Assembly (NCBI GenBank): GCA_965198485.1
Contig: CBDAPQ010000005.1
Span: 3,224,001 to 3,288,000, forward strand
Source: RH-AL1 sp965198485
GTDB taxonomy: Bacteria; Pseudomonadota; Alphaproteobacteria; Rhizobiales; Beijerinckiaceae
Direction: 5' to 3'
Length of the DNA: 64,000 nucleotides
The position numbers and the translations under genes were made by a program. The notes below the pieces were generated by a model, which searched no databases, was not told the origin of the DNA, and saw nothing but the letters and a program-made list of their open reading frames with translations. Shown in pieces: positions 5,979-15,286 of the stretch (positions within the stretch are counted from its first letter, which is position 1; each line of letters opens with the position of its first letter).

Positions 5979-7382
5979 ATGACAGAGGCCTTCGATTACA
6001 CCGCGCTGCGGACCCCCGTGCGGCTGACGCCGCCGGCGCCGGTGCCGCGCGAAGGACAGCTCCGTCCCATTGCCTTCCTGCGGACGCTGCGGCGCAACCC
6101 GATCGAAACCTGGACAAGGGCGCATTTCGAGCGGCCGATCCTGACCGGGCGCGGCCTGCTGGGCATTGGCGCGGTGGTCAGCCACCCGCCCTCGATCCGA
6201 CGCGTTCTGGTCGATAACGCCGCTAACTATCGCAAGGACGCGCTGCAGAAGCGGGTGCTCGCGCCCGGCCTGCATGATGGCCTGCTGACCGCCGAAGGTG
6301 AGGTCTGGCGCGCGCAGCGTCGCGCCATCGCGCCGATCTTCACGCCGCGCATCACCCAAAGCTTCGCCGCCGCGATGGCGCGCAACGCCGACGCGCTGGC
6401 GCGGCGCTGGAGCCACGTGCGCGACGGGCGCACGGTCGACGTCCAGCGCGACATGCACCGGGTCACGCTGGACGTGCTCGGCGACACGATCTTCTCGACC
6501 GGGCTCGAGCACGATCCGGAAGAGTTCTTGACGGCGATGAATCGCTTCTTCGCCGCCGTTGGGACGCTCGATCCCGCCGACCTGCTTGATTTTCCGGACT
6601 GGGTCCCGCGCGTGTCCCAGATGCGCTCGAAGGCGCCCATTGCCTTCTTCGAGCGGGCCGTCACCGCTATCGTCGACAAGCGCAAGACCCTCATCGAGGC
6701 CGGCGGACCGGCGCCCGAGGATCTGTTGACGCTGCTGCTCAAGGCCTCCGACCCCGTCACCGGCACCGGCCTCACCGATGAAGAGGTGCGCGCCAACATC
6801 GTCACCTTCATCGGCGCCGGCCATGAGACCACGGCCAACACGCTGACCTGGTCGCTCTTCCTTCTGTCGCTTTCCAGCGAGTGGCGGCTCCGGCTCTGTG
6901 CCGAGGCGGACCGCGGGCTCGACGGCCCCCTGGAGACGGTGCTCGACCGACTGCCCGAGACCCGTGCCGTGATTGAAGAGGCGATGCGGCTCTATCCGCC
7001 GGTCGCGAGCCTCAGCCGCGAAGCGCTGGGTCCCGACGACCTCTGCGGGCGCCGCATCCGCAAGGGCTCGCTGATCGTCATTGCACCCTATGTTCTGCAC
7101 CGTCACAAGCTGATCTGGCGCGAGCCAGACAGCTTCGACCCGACGCGCTTCCTGCCGGGCCAGCGCGAGAAGATCGATCGCTTTGCCTACCTGCCGTTCG
7201 GCGTCGGACCTCGGGTTTGCATCGCAGGTACCTTCGCCATCCAGGAAGCGGTGATCATTCTCGCCACTCTGATGAAGCATTTCGAGCTGCTGCCGGTGCC
7301 CGGACAGAAGGTCGTGCCGCTCCAGCGTATCACCCTGCGCCCGCGCGACGGGATGCGGCTTGAGCTGCGCCACCGCGGATAG
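5979..7382 (+). CDS. Cytochrome P450
   Basis: From ATG 5979 the protein has 467 residues, normal for a soluble bacterial P450. The I-helix oxygen-binding motif (FIGAGHETTANTLTW), the K-helix ExxR (EEAMRLYPP) and the heme loop (FGVGPRVCIAG, thiolate ligand Cys414) are all present. The loop has Ala where the classic FxxGxRxCxG has its final Gly, with Gly one residue later. An unrelated permease gene follows, and no ferredoxin or reductase is adjacent, so the redox partner must be elsewhere. The substrate cannot be read from sequence. The PPV segment after the ExxR and the long-chain-type layout recall CYP102/CYP4-like fatty-acid hydroxylases, a weak guess. Confidence 0.93.
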   Translation: MTEAFDYTALRTPVRLTPPAPVPREGQLRPIAFLRTLRRNPIETWTRAHFERPILTGRGLLGIGAVVSHPPSIRRVLVDNAANYRKDALQKRVLAPGLHDGLLTAEGEVWRAQRRAIAPIFTPRITQSFAAAMARNADALARRWSHVRDGRTVDVQRDMHRVTLDVLGDTIFSTGLEHDPEEFLTAMNRFFAAVGTLDPADLLDFPDWVPRVSQMRSKAPIAFFERAVTAIVDKRKTLIEAGGPAPEDLLTLLLKASDPVTGTGLTDEEVRANIVTFIGAGHETTANTLTWSLFLLSLSSEWRLRLCAEADRGLDGPLETVLDRLPETRAVIEEAMRLYPPVASLSREALGPDDLCGRRIRKGSLIVIAPYVLHRHKLIWREPDSFDPTRFLPGQREKIDRFAYLPFGVGPRVCIAGTFAIQEAVIILATLMKHFELLPVPGQKVVPLQRITLRPRDGMRLELRHRG

Positions 7383-7521
7383 CCTGGAACCGAGTGGGGC
7401 AGGAAAAGACCAGCCTCTGGCGGGATTTCAGCTGCCTCCCTGTTGTTCAACGCCTTTCACTAAGGCCAAGCTTCTGGCACGTTCGTTGAACGGCGTCGGG
7501 GTCGGGCGATAGCGGGGCGGC

Positions 7522-9012
7522 ATGAGCGACATTTGGGCGCGAAAATCGATCGATCTCCTGCAGAAGGAGGCGGAAGGAGATTTCAGCGAGGCCACCGGCA
7601 CCTCGACGAGCGGGCTCGTTCGATCACTGTCGTTGACCAGCGTCACAGCCCTAGGCATCGGCGCCCTGATTGGCGCCGGTATCTTCGTGTTGACCGGCCA
7701 GGCCGCAGCGGAATACGCCGGACCGGCGATCATCCTCTCTTTCATTCTTTCGGGCATCATCTGCCTTTTCGCCGGCCTCTGCTACTCGGAGATGGCGGCG
7801 TGCTGCCCCGTCGCCGGCTCGGCCTACACGTACGCGTTCGCCACTATGGGCGAAGTCGTGGCCTGGATGATCGGCTGGGATCTCATCCTCGAATACGCGG
7901 TCGGCGCCACCACCGTCGCCATCGGCTGGTCGGGCTACGTGAGCAGCCTTTTGAACGACATGGGCCTGCCGCTTCCCGCCGCCATCGCCAAGGCGCCTTT
8001 CTCCTTCGACCCGCACAGCCATCAGTGGTCGCTGACCGGCGCCGTCCTTAACGTACCGGCCATGGCCATCATCGTCGCTGTGACGCTGCTGCTCGTCATC
8101 GGAGTCAAAGAATCGGCTCGGGTGAACAACGCCATCGTGGCGCTGAAGGTCGCGATCGTACTGCTCTTCGTCGTCGCCGGCATCTTCTACGTAAACCACG
8201 CCAACTGGGTGGTGCCGGGCAAGAACCCGGCCGGCCTTTTCATCCCACCCAACGACGGGACTTTCGGACAATACGGCTGGTCCGGCATCCTGCGCGGCGC
8301 GGCCGTGGTGTTCTTCGCCTACGTCGGGTTCGACGCCGTCTCGACGGCAGCGCAGGAGGCCGAGCATCCGCAGCGCAACATGCCGCTCGGCATCCTGCTC
8401 TCGCTCGGCATCTGCACCGCGCTCTACATCATGGTGAGCTACGTCATCACCGGCATCATTCCCTTCGACAAGCTGAACAACCCCGCGCCTATCGCCATCG
8501 GCGTCGATGCCATCGGCCTGTTCTGGCTGAAGCCGATCGTCAAGCTCGGCGCCATCCTCGGCCTAAGCTCGGTGATCCTGGTGCTGCTGCTCGGGCAGAG
8601 CCGCGTGCTCTACGCCATGGCCTACGACGGTCTATTGCCAAAGAAGGCCGCGGCGATTCATCCGCGCTTCCGAACCCCTTACGTGCTCACCATCGTCACC
8701 GGGATCATCGTGACGATCCTCGCCGGCCTGCTGCCGATCGGTCTCGTTGGCGAGCTGGTGTCGATCGGCACCCTGTTCGCCTTCGTGGTGGTCTGCGTCG
8801 GCGTGCTGGTGCTTCGCCTACGCGAGCCGCAGCGTGAACGGCCATTCCGTGCGCCGGCGGTGTACCTGACCGCACCCCTCGGTGCGCTCGGCTCGATCTT
8901 CGTGATGGCCGGCCTTCCGGCCGACACCTGGATCCGGCTCTTCGTCTGGCTGGCGATCGGACTGGCGATCTACGTCTTCTACGGTCGCCATCACAGCCGC
9001 ATCTCGGAGTAA
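7522..9012 (+). CDS. APC-superfamily amino acid permease (CAT/YfnA-like)
   Basis: The 496-residue protein has about twelve hydrophobic segments. The first helix carries the APC signature GIGALIGAGIFVLTGQAA, and later parts match the cationic amino acid transporter group (SEMAACCPVAGSAYTYAF, FFAYVGFDAVSTAAQEAEHP). It would import an amino acid by proton coupling across the inner membrane. The substrate is not defined by sequence. Length fits YfnA/CAT homologues. It is a separate unit from the upstream P450 (140 bp gap). Confidence 0.9.
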   Translation: MSDIWARKSIDLLQKEAEGDFSEATGTSTSGLVRSLSLTSVTALGIGALIGAGIFVLTGQAAAEYAGPAIILSFILSGIICLFAGLCYSEMAACCPVAGSAYTYAFATMGEVVAWMIGWDLILEYAVGATTVAIGWSGYVSSLLNDMGLPLPAAIAKAPFSFDPHSHQWSLTGAVLNVPAMAIIVAVTLLLVIGVKESARVNNAIVALKVAIVLLFVVAGIFYVNHANWVVPGKNPAGLFIPPNDGTFGQYGWSGILRGAAVVFFAYVGFDAVSTAAQEAEHPQRNMPLGILLSLGICTALYIMVSYVITGIIPFDKLNNPAPIAIGVDAIGLFWLKPIVKLGAILGLSSVILVLLLGQSRVLYAMAYDGLLPKKAAAIHPRFRTPYVLTIVTGIIVTILAGLLPIGLVGELVSIGTLFAFVVVCVGVLVLRLREPQRERPFRAPAVYLTAPLGALGSIFVMAGLPADTWIRLFVWLAIGLAIYVFYGRHHSRISE

Positions 9013-9099
9013 GGCGTTCGGTCTTGGGCCGGCGGCCCATGCTTGCTCCACACCGTCTCGCATGCCATCTCCCGGCCTCTTCACCCAACAGGACGCCCC

Positions 9100-9525
9100 A
9101 TGGCCCGCTCCACCGCCGACAAGGACGCCGCAGCCGAGCTGCTCGCGACCGCCGAGGCCAACACCAAAGGCCCGGTGCTGACGCCGGAGCAGACCCTCGT
9201 GATGTTCGCCCTGGTGGCCCGCCAGGGCTTCATCGCCCAGAACGACCTTGGCGTGCCCGTCGACGCCGGCGACCGCGAGCGTCTGGACGAGGAGGGCCTC
9301 CTCACCAGCGTCAAGCGTGAGCACAACGCCCTGTGGCTCAAGCTTACCGATGCCGGCTGGGCCTGGGTTGCGGGTAATACCAACAAGGCCGTGCCGCCCT
9401 CGCATTCGGTGGTGCACCACCTGATGCTGCGCATCGGCGCCCATCTCGAGGACGCCGGCGAGGACCTGAGGAGCTTCATCGGGAAGGCCGAGGTCAGCGC
9501 CATGGATCCTGAGCTCGGCGCCTGA
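9100..9525 (+). CDS. Hypothetical protein, helical
   Basis: ATG 9100 gives a 141-residue soluble protein. The central part (TPEQTLVMFALVARQGFIAQ, ERLDEEGLLTSVKRE, ALWLKLTDAGWAWV) has the rhythm of a winged helix: helices, a LLTSVKREHNALWLKLT hairpin-like strand pair, then another helix. No signal peptide or membrane segment is seen. It may be a small DNA- or protein-binding module. I do not recognise the family. Confidence 0.65.
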   Translation: MARSTADKDAAAELLATAEANTKGPVLTPEQTLVMFALVARQGFIAQNDLGVPVDAGDRERLDEEGLLTSVKREHNALWLKLTDAGWAWVAGNTNKAVPPSHSVVHHLMLRIGAHLEDAGEDLRSFIGKAEVSAMDPELGA

Positions 9526-9669
9526 ATGCACACAAGCGAGAGGCCGAGCGCCGCATCAGGTTTGCTCAGCCTCTTTTCCAGTGCTGTCGAAAGCCGACTC
9601 TTGTCGAAGCCTTACGCCAATGCCTTCGCGCTGCTCGGCGCGGCCAATCAAATGAGCGCCGTCAAAGGT

Positions 9670-9840
9670 TCAGGAGGGCTGTTGCGCGGGGTCGCCCTTC
9701 TTGTCGTAGGGGGCACCGTCTGCCGGCGTCGAGTTCCCGGCAGGATCGCCTGGTTTAGGGCTGAGGCCGGGGTTGTGCGGTGTCGCCTCGGTCGGCGTCG
9801 TCTCGGTGGGCTCGGGTGCGGGCTTGCGGTCTTCGGCCAT
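9670..9840 (-). CDS. 56-residue Pro/Thr-rich disordered protein
   Basis: ATG 9840 lies ten bases after GAGGGA. The product starts MAEDRKPAPEPTETTPTEAT and ends DKKGDPAQQPS; it is almost entirely Pro, Thr, Glu, Asp and Gly, so it should be unstructured and hydrophilic. Composition, ribosome binding site and clean stop favour a real short gene over chance. Similar low-complexity stress-type peptides are frequent in alphaproteobacteria. No function can be assigned. Confidence 0.5.
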   Translation of the reverse strand: MAEDRKPAPEPTETTPTEATPHNPGLSPKPGDPAGNSTPADGAPYDKKGDPAQQPS

Positions 9841-10138
9841 GATCTGTCCCTCTAGTGCAGCGCCTCGCGTGCACCTCTGCGAACAGAGCGATCACGGCAA
9901 AAGTTGCCATGCGCCGTGGCGCGGGTCGCTTCTCGAGCCTGCGGATCCGACAAACCGGAGCGATCATGATTGCCAGGCCAAGACGAGCACGCAAAAAAGC
10001 TGCGCGAGCACGGCAGACTCGAGCAGAGCAGCCATCACCATGCCCGGTTTCGCGCCGCGCTCGCTAGATTTTGGCGCGTTCGTCACATCGCCGTAACGAA
10101 ACGATGGTCAATGCGGGAGCCATCTACCGGGGGTGCAA
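9841..10138. other. Intergenic stretch, promoters only
   Basis: No convincing gene is present. It must hold the promoters of the divergent 56-residue gene and the phosphoesterase gene. I saw no clear sigma-70 hexamers, hairpin or repeat. GTAACGAAACGATGG at about 10092 is the only feature that stands out, and it matches no operator known to me. Confidence 0.3.
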
Positions 10139-12301
10139 ATGTTGAAATCCATGCTCAAGCGATGTTCGGCTCTCGTCGCCGTTTCGTCGATCCTCAATGC
10201 CGCGGGGATGCCGCTGGCATTCGGTCAGTCGGTGACCATCCAGCAGGTCTACGATACTCTCACGCTGCCGATCGTCACTGCGCAGCCGTCGACCACCGAC
10301 ACGCAGGTCGCTCAATACAACCTCGATCCGACCGCGGCGCCCGTCCTATCCTATGCACAGATGGCGGCGCTCGTTCGGCAGAAGATCAAGTACGTCTTCG
10401 TCATCTTCAACGAGAACGAGTCGTTCGACCACGAATACGGCACGTTCCCCGGCGCGAACGGTATCTACTCGAACAGCCAGAACCCGCGCCCGAGCAACGA
10501 CACTCCCGGCTACTACCAGCAGTACTTCGACTCGACCGGCACCGTCCACATGGTCACACCCTTCCTGGTAGGACCGGCCCAGACCTCCAACGTGATGGAC
10601 AGCGTCGATCACAGCCACACCGGCTTGGCCGTCAAGCTCAACCAGTATCAGGGCATCGCCCGCATGAACGGCTTCACGCAGGACGAGTATAACGGCAAGG
10701 CGGGTACCAGCGTCACAGCGGCCTCGGACGCGCGAGGCAAGCAGTTTGCCAACCTCGTGATGTCGCACATCGACTGCAACACGATCCCGTTCTACTGGCA
10801 GTACGCGAATCGTTTCACGCTGTTCGACAACATCTTCGCAACCGAGGACACGCCCTCGACGCCGAACGCGGTGTCGATGATCGCCGGCCAGTCCGGTGAG
10901 ACGCAGTGGGTGAAGCACGGCTCCGCCGGCGTAACCCTGCCGCTCTCCGGCACGATCAACGGCGTCAACTACAACGGCCAGACAGGTACCACCCAGGGAC
11001 CGCCACTCGTCAACGACCCGCAGCCGTTCTGGGGTTCGCAGTTCGACACCACGACCAACTATCGTGAGCCGAGCTCGCCAAGCGAGTCTTACGCGACCAA
11101 CAACATCGCCTCAAACCTGACCTTCGCCAACGTCCTCCTCACCCTTGCGGGCACCGGAGTCCGCGACCTTCTTTCCGCTGATCTGAACAAGGCTTCAAAC
11201 GAGGCCGACATACAGAACGACATACCGGCCATCTTCAACACCGGAAATCCCGCCCATCTCTGGGGCTGGTACCAGAACGGCTACGATCACGAGCCCTACG
11301 ACACCACAGCCGCCGCCTCGCACGTTGGTTACGTGTCTCATCATCAAGGACCGCAGTATTTCGGTTACCTCGGCAACAACCCGAACGAGATGCAGTTCAT
11401 CCACGGTGAAGGCGATTTCTTCAACGACATCACCAATAACATTCCCGCGCTGGGTGGCGGTGTCTTCTATATCCGTGGCGGTTACCAGAACCTGCAGGGT
11501 CTGCGGTCCAACGTGAACACCAGGCAGTTCCCCGCCAACGCCCAGGCGACGGGTGGCTTGACGAACGCCGACATCGTGACGATCCAGACCGCAAAGGCGG
11601 GTGATGACGATCACCCCAGCTACTCCGACCATGGCATCACGGAAGCGATGAACGCGACTGTGATTAACGCGATCGCCTCCAACCCCACGCTCTGGGCGCA
11701 GAGTGCGATCGTCATCACCTACGACGAGTCGGACGGCTTCTACGACCACGTGCCGCCGCGCATCCTATCCTACGGTCCGGACGGGCTCCCGCTCTCCCGA
11801 GGTATTCGCGTGCCGCTCCTGGTCATCTCGCCTTACGCGAGGACGCACGTCGTCTCCCACGCCGAGGGCGACCACAACGCGGTCATCGAGACGATCAACG
11901 CGGTTTTCAACCTGCCGGCTCTGTCGAGCCTGCCGGACGAGGCGAATGCCCTTGCGGCGGGCAACAGCGCGGCATTCAACAAGTTTGCTTCGGTCAATGC
12001 ACCGGCAGGCTTCACGCAGCAGTACCTCGGGCCGAAAGACACGAACTCGCCGACGACCGACAGCCTGCTGTCTGCCTTTGATACACGCCGCCTGCAGGGG
12101 ACCGCGCCGGCGCTTCCGGCCTCCTACGCGATGATACCCACCGCGACGGTGCTCTCCATCCCGCACTACGGCTTCCAGGGCTGCCAGGCGATCGGGGTGA
12201 CCCCGGAAGACCAACGCGAGGGCATCTCGGCGCCTCCGCCGGCCACCTACAACTCGCTTCCTTCGACGTTGCCGCAGTACAACATACCTGCGCCGCAGTA
12301 A
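10139..12301 (+). CDS. Secreted phosphoesterase (PF04185, acid phosphatase/phospholipase C-like)
   Basis: From ATG 10139 (GTG 10133 is also possible) the protein has 720 residues and a signal peptide (LKRCSALVAVSSILNAAGM, cleavage near FGQS). PF04185 landmarks are the metal/nucleophile region VIFNENESFDHEYGTFPG, DSVDHSHTG, FATEDTPSTPNAVSMIAGQS, then YDESDGFYDHVPPR and GDHNAVIETI. These fit a metal-dependent phosphoric ester hydrolase acting outside the inner membrane, releasing phosphate from nucleotides or phospholipids. The family includes both AcpA and PLC, and the substrate is open. It is a single-gene unit closed by a strong terminator at 12338. Confidence 0.88.
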   Translation: MLKSMLKRCSALVAVSSILNAAGMPLAFGQSVTIQQVYDTLTLPIVTAQPSTTDTQVAQYNLDPTAAPVLSYAQMAALVRQKIKYVFVIFNENESFDHEYGTFPGANGIYSNSQNPRPSNDTPGYYQQYFDSTGTVHMVTPFLVGPAQTSNVMDSVDHSHTGLAVKLNQYQGIARMNGFTQDEYNGKAGTSVTAASDARGKQFANLVMSHIDCNTIPFYWQYANRFTLFDNIFATEDTPSTPNAVSMIAGQSGETQWVKHGSAGVTLPLSGTINGVNYNGQTGTTQGPPLVNDPQPFWGSQFDTTTNYREPSSPSESYATNNIASNLTFANVLLTLAGTGVRDLLSADLNKASNEADIQNDIPAIFNTGNPAHLWGWYQNGYDHEPYDTTAAASHVGYVSHHQGPQYFGYLGNNPNEMQFIHGEGDFFNDITNNIPALGGGVFYIRGGYQNLQGLRSNVNTRQFPANAQATGGLTNADIVTIQTAKAGDDDHPSYSDHGITEAMNATVINAIASNPTLWAQSAIVITYDESDGFYDHVPPRILSYGPDGLPLSRGIRVPLLVISPYARTHVVSHAEGDHNAVIETINAVFNLPALSSLPDEANALAAGNSAAFNKFASVNAPAGFTQQYLGPKDTNSPTTDSLLSAFDTRRLQGTAPALPASYAMIPTATVLSIPHYGFQGCQAIGVTPEDQREGISAPPPATYNSLPSTLPQYNIPAPQ

Positions 12302-12337
12302 TGCGGCGTTGACCAACGAGTTGTAGGATTAATCATG

Positions 12338-12368
12338 CCCGCGACGCATCTTGCGTCGCGGGTTTTTT
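12338..12368 (+). terminator. Rho-independent terminator
   Basis: A perfect ten-bp stem (CCCGCGACGC / GCGTCGCGGG) with a five-base loop is followed by six Ts (12363-12368), 36 bp after the phosphoesterase stop. This is the clearest intrinsic terminator in the window. Confidence 0.93.
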
Positions 12369-12411
12369 CTCGCCTTGTCCATCGAAAGGCCTCGTCATAT
12401 GGAGATCTGGG

Positions 12412-13428
12412 TTGCGCTTCATTAGCTTCTTATTTGCGTCCATTCTCGCGGTGCTTAATCAAGACTATGCGGTTGCGGCTGATATCCCGAGCACAGCAAT
12501 TCCTCAGGTGCACAGGTCCACGCTGGACAAGATCAAGGAGCAGGGCTTCGTGCGCTGCGGCAGCGTTTTACGACCCGGTTTGGCGATGACGGACGGCAAA
12601 GGCCATTGGAGCGGCCTCGAAGTGGAGGTCTGCCGCGCTGTCGCGACGGCGGTGTTCGGCGACGCCGCGCGCTATACTTTCCACGATTACGGCTCAGCTC
12701 GCGACTTCGATGCAGTGCGTTCCGGCGAGGATCAGCTCTCCTTCCTGACCTTCGCCGAGTTATCCGATCAGAAAGCGACGGACAAAGTGCTTCCCGGGCC
12801 GCCTGTGTTCGTCGAGAGCATCGACATGCTCGTGGCCGAGGCTTCTCCTGCCAAGCAGTTCGGCGACATGGCCGGCAAGGGCGTTTGCTTCATGATCGGC
12901 ACGTCAGCCGAGAACGAACTCGAAGCCTGGTTCCACGACCACAAGCTGACCTACACACCCTATGCCTTCCAAGAGGACGGCGAAGAATACGACACGTTCA
13001 ACGTGCAGAAATGCGAGGCTGTCGTGGCCGAGTCCACCACGCTCGGCAACGCCCGGCTTGATCGCGGCATCAACAAGCTTCAGAGTCGCTTCGTCGCCGA
13101 TCATCTCCTGTCGTATCCGGTGCTGGCGACGACTCCGCTGACGGAAGATGCGCAATGGGCGGCTATCGTGGCCTGGACGATCTCCACGCTCGTCAACGCC
13201 GATGCGCACGAAACCGACTATCATGCGAGCGGCTTAAGGGCGATGGCGGTGGCGAATGCCGATCTCGGCCTTTCCGCGGGTTGGCAAAAAGCAGTCGTTG
13301 ATCGGGTTGGGACGTACTCGGACATCTTCGCCCGCAGCTTAGGCGCAAGATCACCGCTCAAGCTCGACCAAGGCCTTAACCGGCGCGTTGCCGACGGCGG
13401 CGTTCTTGTCGTGCCGTTCCGCGAATGA
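12412..13428 (+). CDS. Family 3 solute-binding protein, AapJ-like, orphan
   Basis: TTG 12412 follows GGAGATC. The 338-residue product has a signal peptide (LRFISFLFASILAVL, cleavage after AVAA) and then the family 3 pattern: TLDKIKEQGFVRCGSV and GKGHWSGLEVEVCRAVATAV, as in general L-amino acid binding protein AapJ. The middle is divergent, with SGEDQLSFLTFAELSDQ where AapJ has its ligand arginine/threonine region, so the ligand may differ. No permease or ATPase gene is adjacent. It may serve a distant transporter or act as a sensor partner; the downstream gene is a sensory kinase. Confidence 0.8.
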   Translation: MRFISFLFASILAVLNQDYAVAADIPSTAIPQVHRSTLDKIKEQGFVRCGSVLRPGLAMTDGKGHWSGLEVEVCRAVATAVFGDAARYTFHDYGSARDFDAVRSGEDQLSFLTFAELSDQKATDKVLPGPPVFVESIDMLVAEASPAKQFGDMAGKGVCFMIGTSAENELEAWFHDHKLTYTPYAFQEDGEEYDTFNVQKCEAVVAESTTLGNARLDRGINKLQSRFVADHLLSYPVLATTPLTEDAQWAAIVAWTISTLVNADAHETDYHASGLRAMAVANADLGLSAGWQKAVVDRVGTYSDIFARSLGARSPLKLDQGLNRRVADGGVLVVPFRE

Positions 13429-13617
13429 TCTATCCAGCCGGGCAGAGGCTCTCCGATCGTGAGCTCATACTGATGTTCTCGCCTAATGTCGCACGTCACA
13501 CTCTGGCGGCCCTTCGCGAAAAGGCGTACGGCACCTAGGCTTGCCCGCTCTGGCCGCCGTCGGACCGGCACCCGACCACCGCCGGCCCGTCGGTGCTTTC
13601 GAACAGGGGTCGCCGGA

Positions 13618-14733
13618 TTGACGGACGTTCACGACTGGCACGAGACCGATCGGCTCCACGCCGAGCAAGGCCAGGGCGATCCCTTCGCCGCCGCCGTGCG
13701 GGCGACGCGGATGGCGATGATCATCACCGACCCGCGTCAGCACGATAACCCGATCGTCTTCGCCAACGCCGCCTTCTATCGCCTGACCGGGTTCGAGCGA
13801 GATGAGGTACTCGGCTCGAATTGTCGCTTTCTCCAGGGTGAAGGCACCGATCCTGCGGCGGTGGCCGCCATCCGCTCGGCGATCGAGCGCCGCAGCGACG
13901 TCGCCATCGACCTACTCAATTATCGAAAAAGCGGCGAACCGTTCTGGAACGGCCTCTACATCAGCCCGGTGACGAACGCCGCCAGCGAGCTGCAGTTCTT
14001 CTTCGCCTCTCAGCTCGACGTAACCGATCGCGTCTCGGCGCAGCAGCTGATCGCCACGCAGCAGGAATGGCTCGAGCGGGAAGTTTCGCGCCGCACCGAC
14101 GAGCTGCGTGAGGCTCTAGCCACCCAGACGATGCTCGTCCACGAAGTCGATCACCGGGTTAAGAACAACATCCAGATGATCTCGGCGCTGCTGTCGATGC
14201 AGGTTGCCGCCATCCAGGATCCAGGCGCCCGGGCCTCGCTCGCCAGCATGCTGCAGCGCGTCGAGTCGATCGGCGCAGTGCACCGCCGCCTTTATCAGTC
14301 CAAGGACGTACGCCGGTTCGATCTGGCCGAATTCGTGCGCGACATCTCGGGCGAACTGCTGAAGCTATCCGGGCGCGAGGACATCGCGCTGGTGCTGGAC
14401 CTTGAGCCCGTGCACGTTCCCTCGCAGCAAGCCTCGCCTCTTTCGCTGATGCTCAACGAGCTGATGATGAACGCGCTGAAACACGCCTTTCCCATCGGCC
14501 GGCCCGGGCATCTGGGGATCAAGGTCGAAGGGACGGATCGCGACCTCAAGGTCGTCATCGCCGACGACGGCGTCGGGATCCCGGCCGCGGGCCGCAACGG
14601 ATTTGGCAGCCGCCTCATCCGCACGCTCGCGCGCCAACTGCAGGCCGAGGTGCTCTGGACTCCCGCAAGCCCCGGGACCATCGTCGAGCTGCGATTGCCG
14701 ATCCGGCACGTGGACTCGGAGCCTCTGCCTTGA
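13618..14733 (+). CDS. LOV-domain blue-light histidine kinase (HisKA_2 type)
   Basis: TTG 13618 after AGGGG gives 371 residues. The N-terminal LOV domain (about 15-130) has the flavin motif GSNCRFLQGEGTD with the photoactive Cys69, and the NYRKSGEPFWNGLYISPV strand. A linker helix (about 135-170) leads to HisKA_2 (VHEVDHRVKNNIQMISALLS, phosphoacceptor His179) and an HATPase (LNELMMNALKHAFP, ADDGVGIP). It should sense blue light through FMN and phosphorylate the response regulator, whose gene overlaps it by four bases. In alphaproteobacteria such kinases (LovK-like) can feed the general stress response, but no PhyR, NepR or EcfG gene is visible here. Confidence 0.93.
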   Translation: MTDVHDWHETDRLHAEQGQGDPFAAAVRATRMAMIITDPRQHDNPIVFANAAFYRLTGFERDEVLGSNCRFLQGEGTDPAAVAAIRSAIERRSDVAIDLLNYRKSGEPFWNGLYISPVTNAASELQFFFASQLDVTDRVSAQQLIATQQEWLEREVSRRTDELREALATQTMLVHEVDHRVKNNIQMISALLSMQVAAIQDPGARASLASMLQRVESIGAVHRRLYQSKDVRRFDLAEFVRDISGELLKLSGREDIALVLDLEPVHVPSQQASPLSLMLNELMMNALKHAFPIGRPGHLGIKVEGTDRDLKVVIADDGVGIPAAGRNGFGSRLIRTLARQLQAEVLWTPASPGTIVELRLPIRHVDSEPLP

Positions 14734-15191
14734 TCGAAGATCCGTTGCGCGTCCTCATCGTGGAGGACGAGGCGCTGCTCATGATGCAGCTCGAAGCGAG
14801 CATCGAGGCCGAGGGCCACGACATCGTCGGGACCGCCATGTCCGCCGGCGAGGCCATCGCCATCGCGCGCATGGTCGAGCCCGACGTCGCCTTTATCGAC
14901 CTGCAGCTGCTCGATGGCCCGACCGGCATCTTCGTGGCCCGCCACCTGCGCGGCACGGAGAAGACCATGTTCGTCTTCATCACCGCCAACGCCACCCGCC
15001 TGCCCGAAGATTACGAAGGTGCAGCGGGCGTTGTGTCCAAGCCATTCTCCCAGGCTGGAATCACGGCGACGATCCGCTATCTCCACGAGTGCGTGCGCCG
15101 GCCGCCGCCGGAGATCCCGGCGCCGGCCGAACTCAAGGTCGCGCCGGGCTTCCGGCACATTCTCGACTCCAGGGGCGGCGCAACGCCGTAA
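14730..15191 (+). CDS. Single-domain response regulator
   Basis: TTG 14730 overlaps the kinase stop (TTGA). The 153-residue protein is a receiver domain: acidic pocket VEDEALL, phosphoacceptor Asp57 in AFIDLQLLDG, the TAN position FITANATR and the conserved Lys in VVSKPFSQAG. A proline-rich tail (RRPPPEIPAPAE) replaces an output domain, so it probably acts by protein contact or as a phosphate shuttle. It is the obvious cognate partner of the LOV kinase. Confidence 0.92.
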   Translation: MIEDPLRVLIVEDEALLMMQLEASIEAEGHDIVGTAMSAGEAIAIARMVEPDVAFIDLQLLDGPTGIFVARHLRGTEKTMFVFITANATRLPEDYEGAAGVVSKPFSQAGITATIRYLHECVRRPPPEIPAPAELKVAPGFRHILDSRGGATP

Positions 15192-15286
15192 AAGCGCGCG
15201 ATGCGAAGGGCTACGGCAAGCTAGAGCAACATAGCCAGGACAGGCATATAAGCGTTCGAGGCGGTTCGAGATCATCGTCCGATGCC

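Noticed and set aside
5886..7373. Long minus-strand ORF opposite the P450 gene
   Set aside because: It is an antisense shadow in GC-rich DNA. Its translation is Arg/Gly/Gln-rich without any motif, while the plus strand has every P450 landmark.
15240..15286. Possible tRNA remnant (GGTTCGAGATC)
   Set aside because: No acceptor or anticodon stem can be drawn around it.
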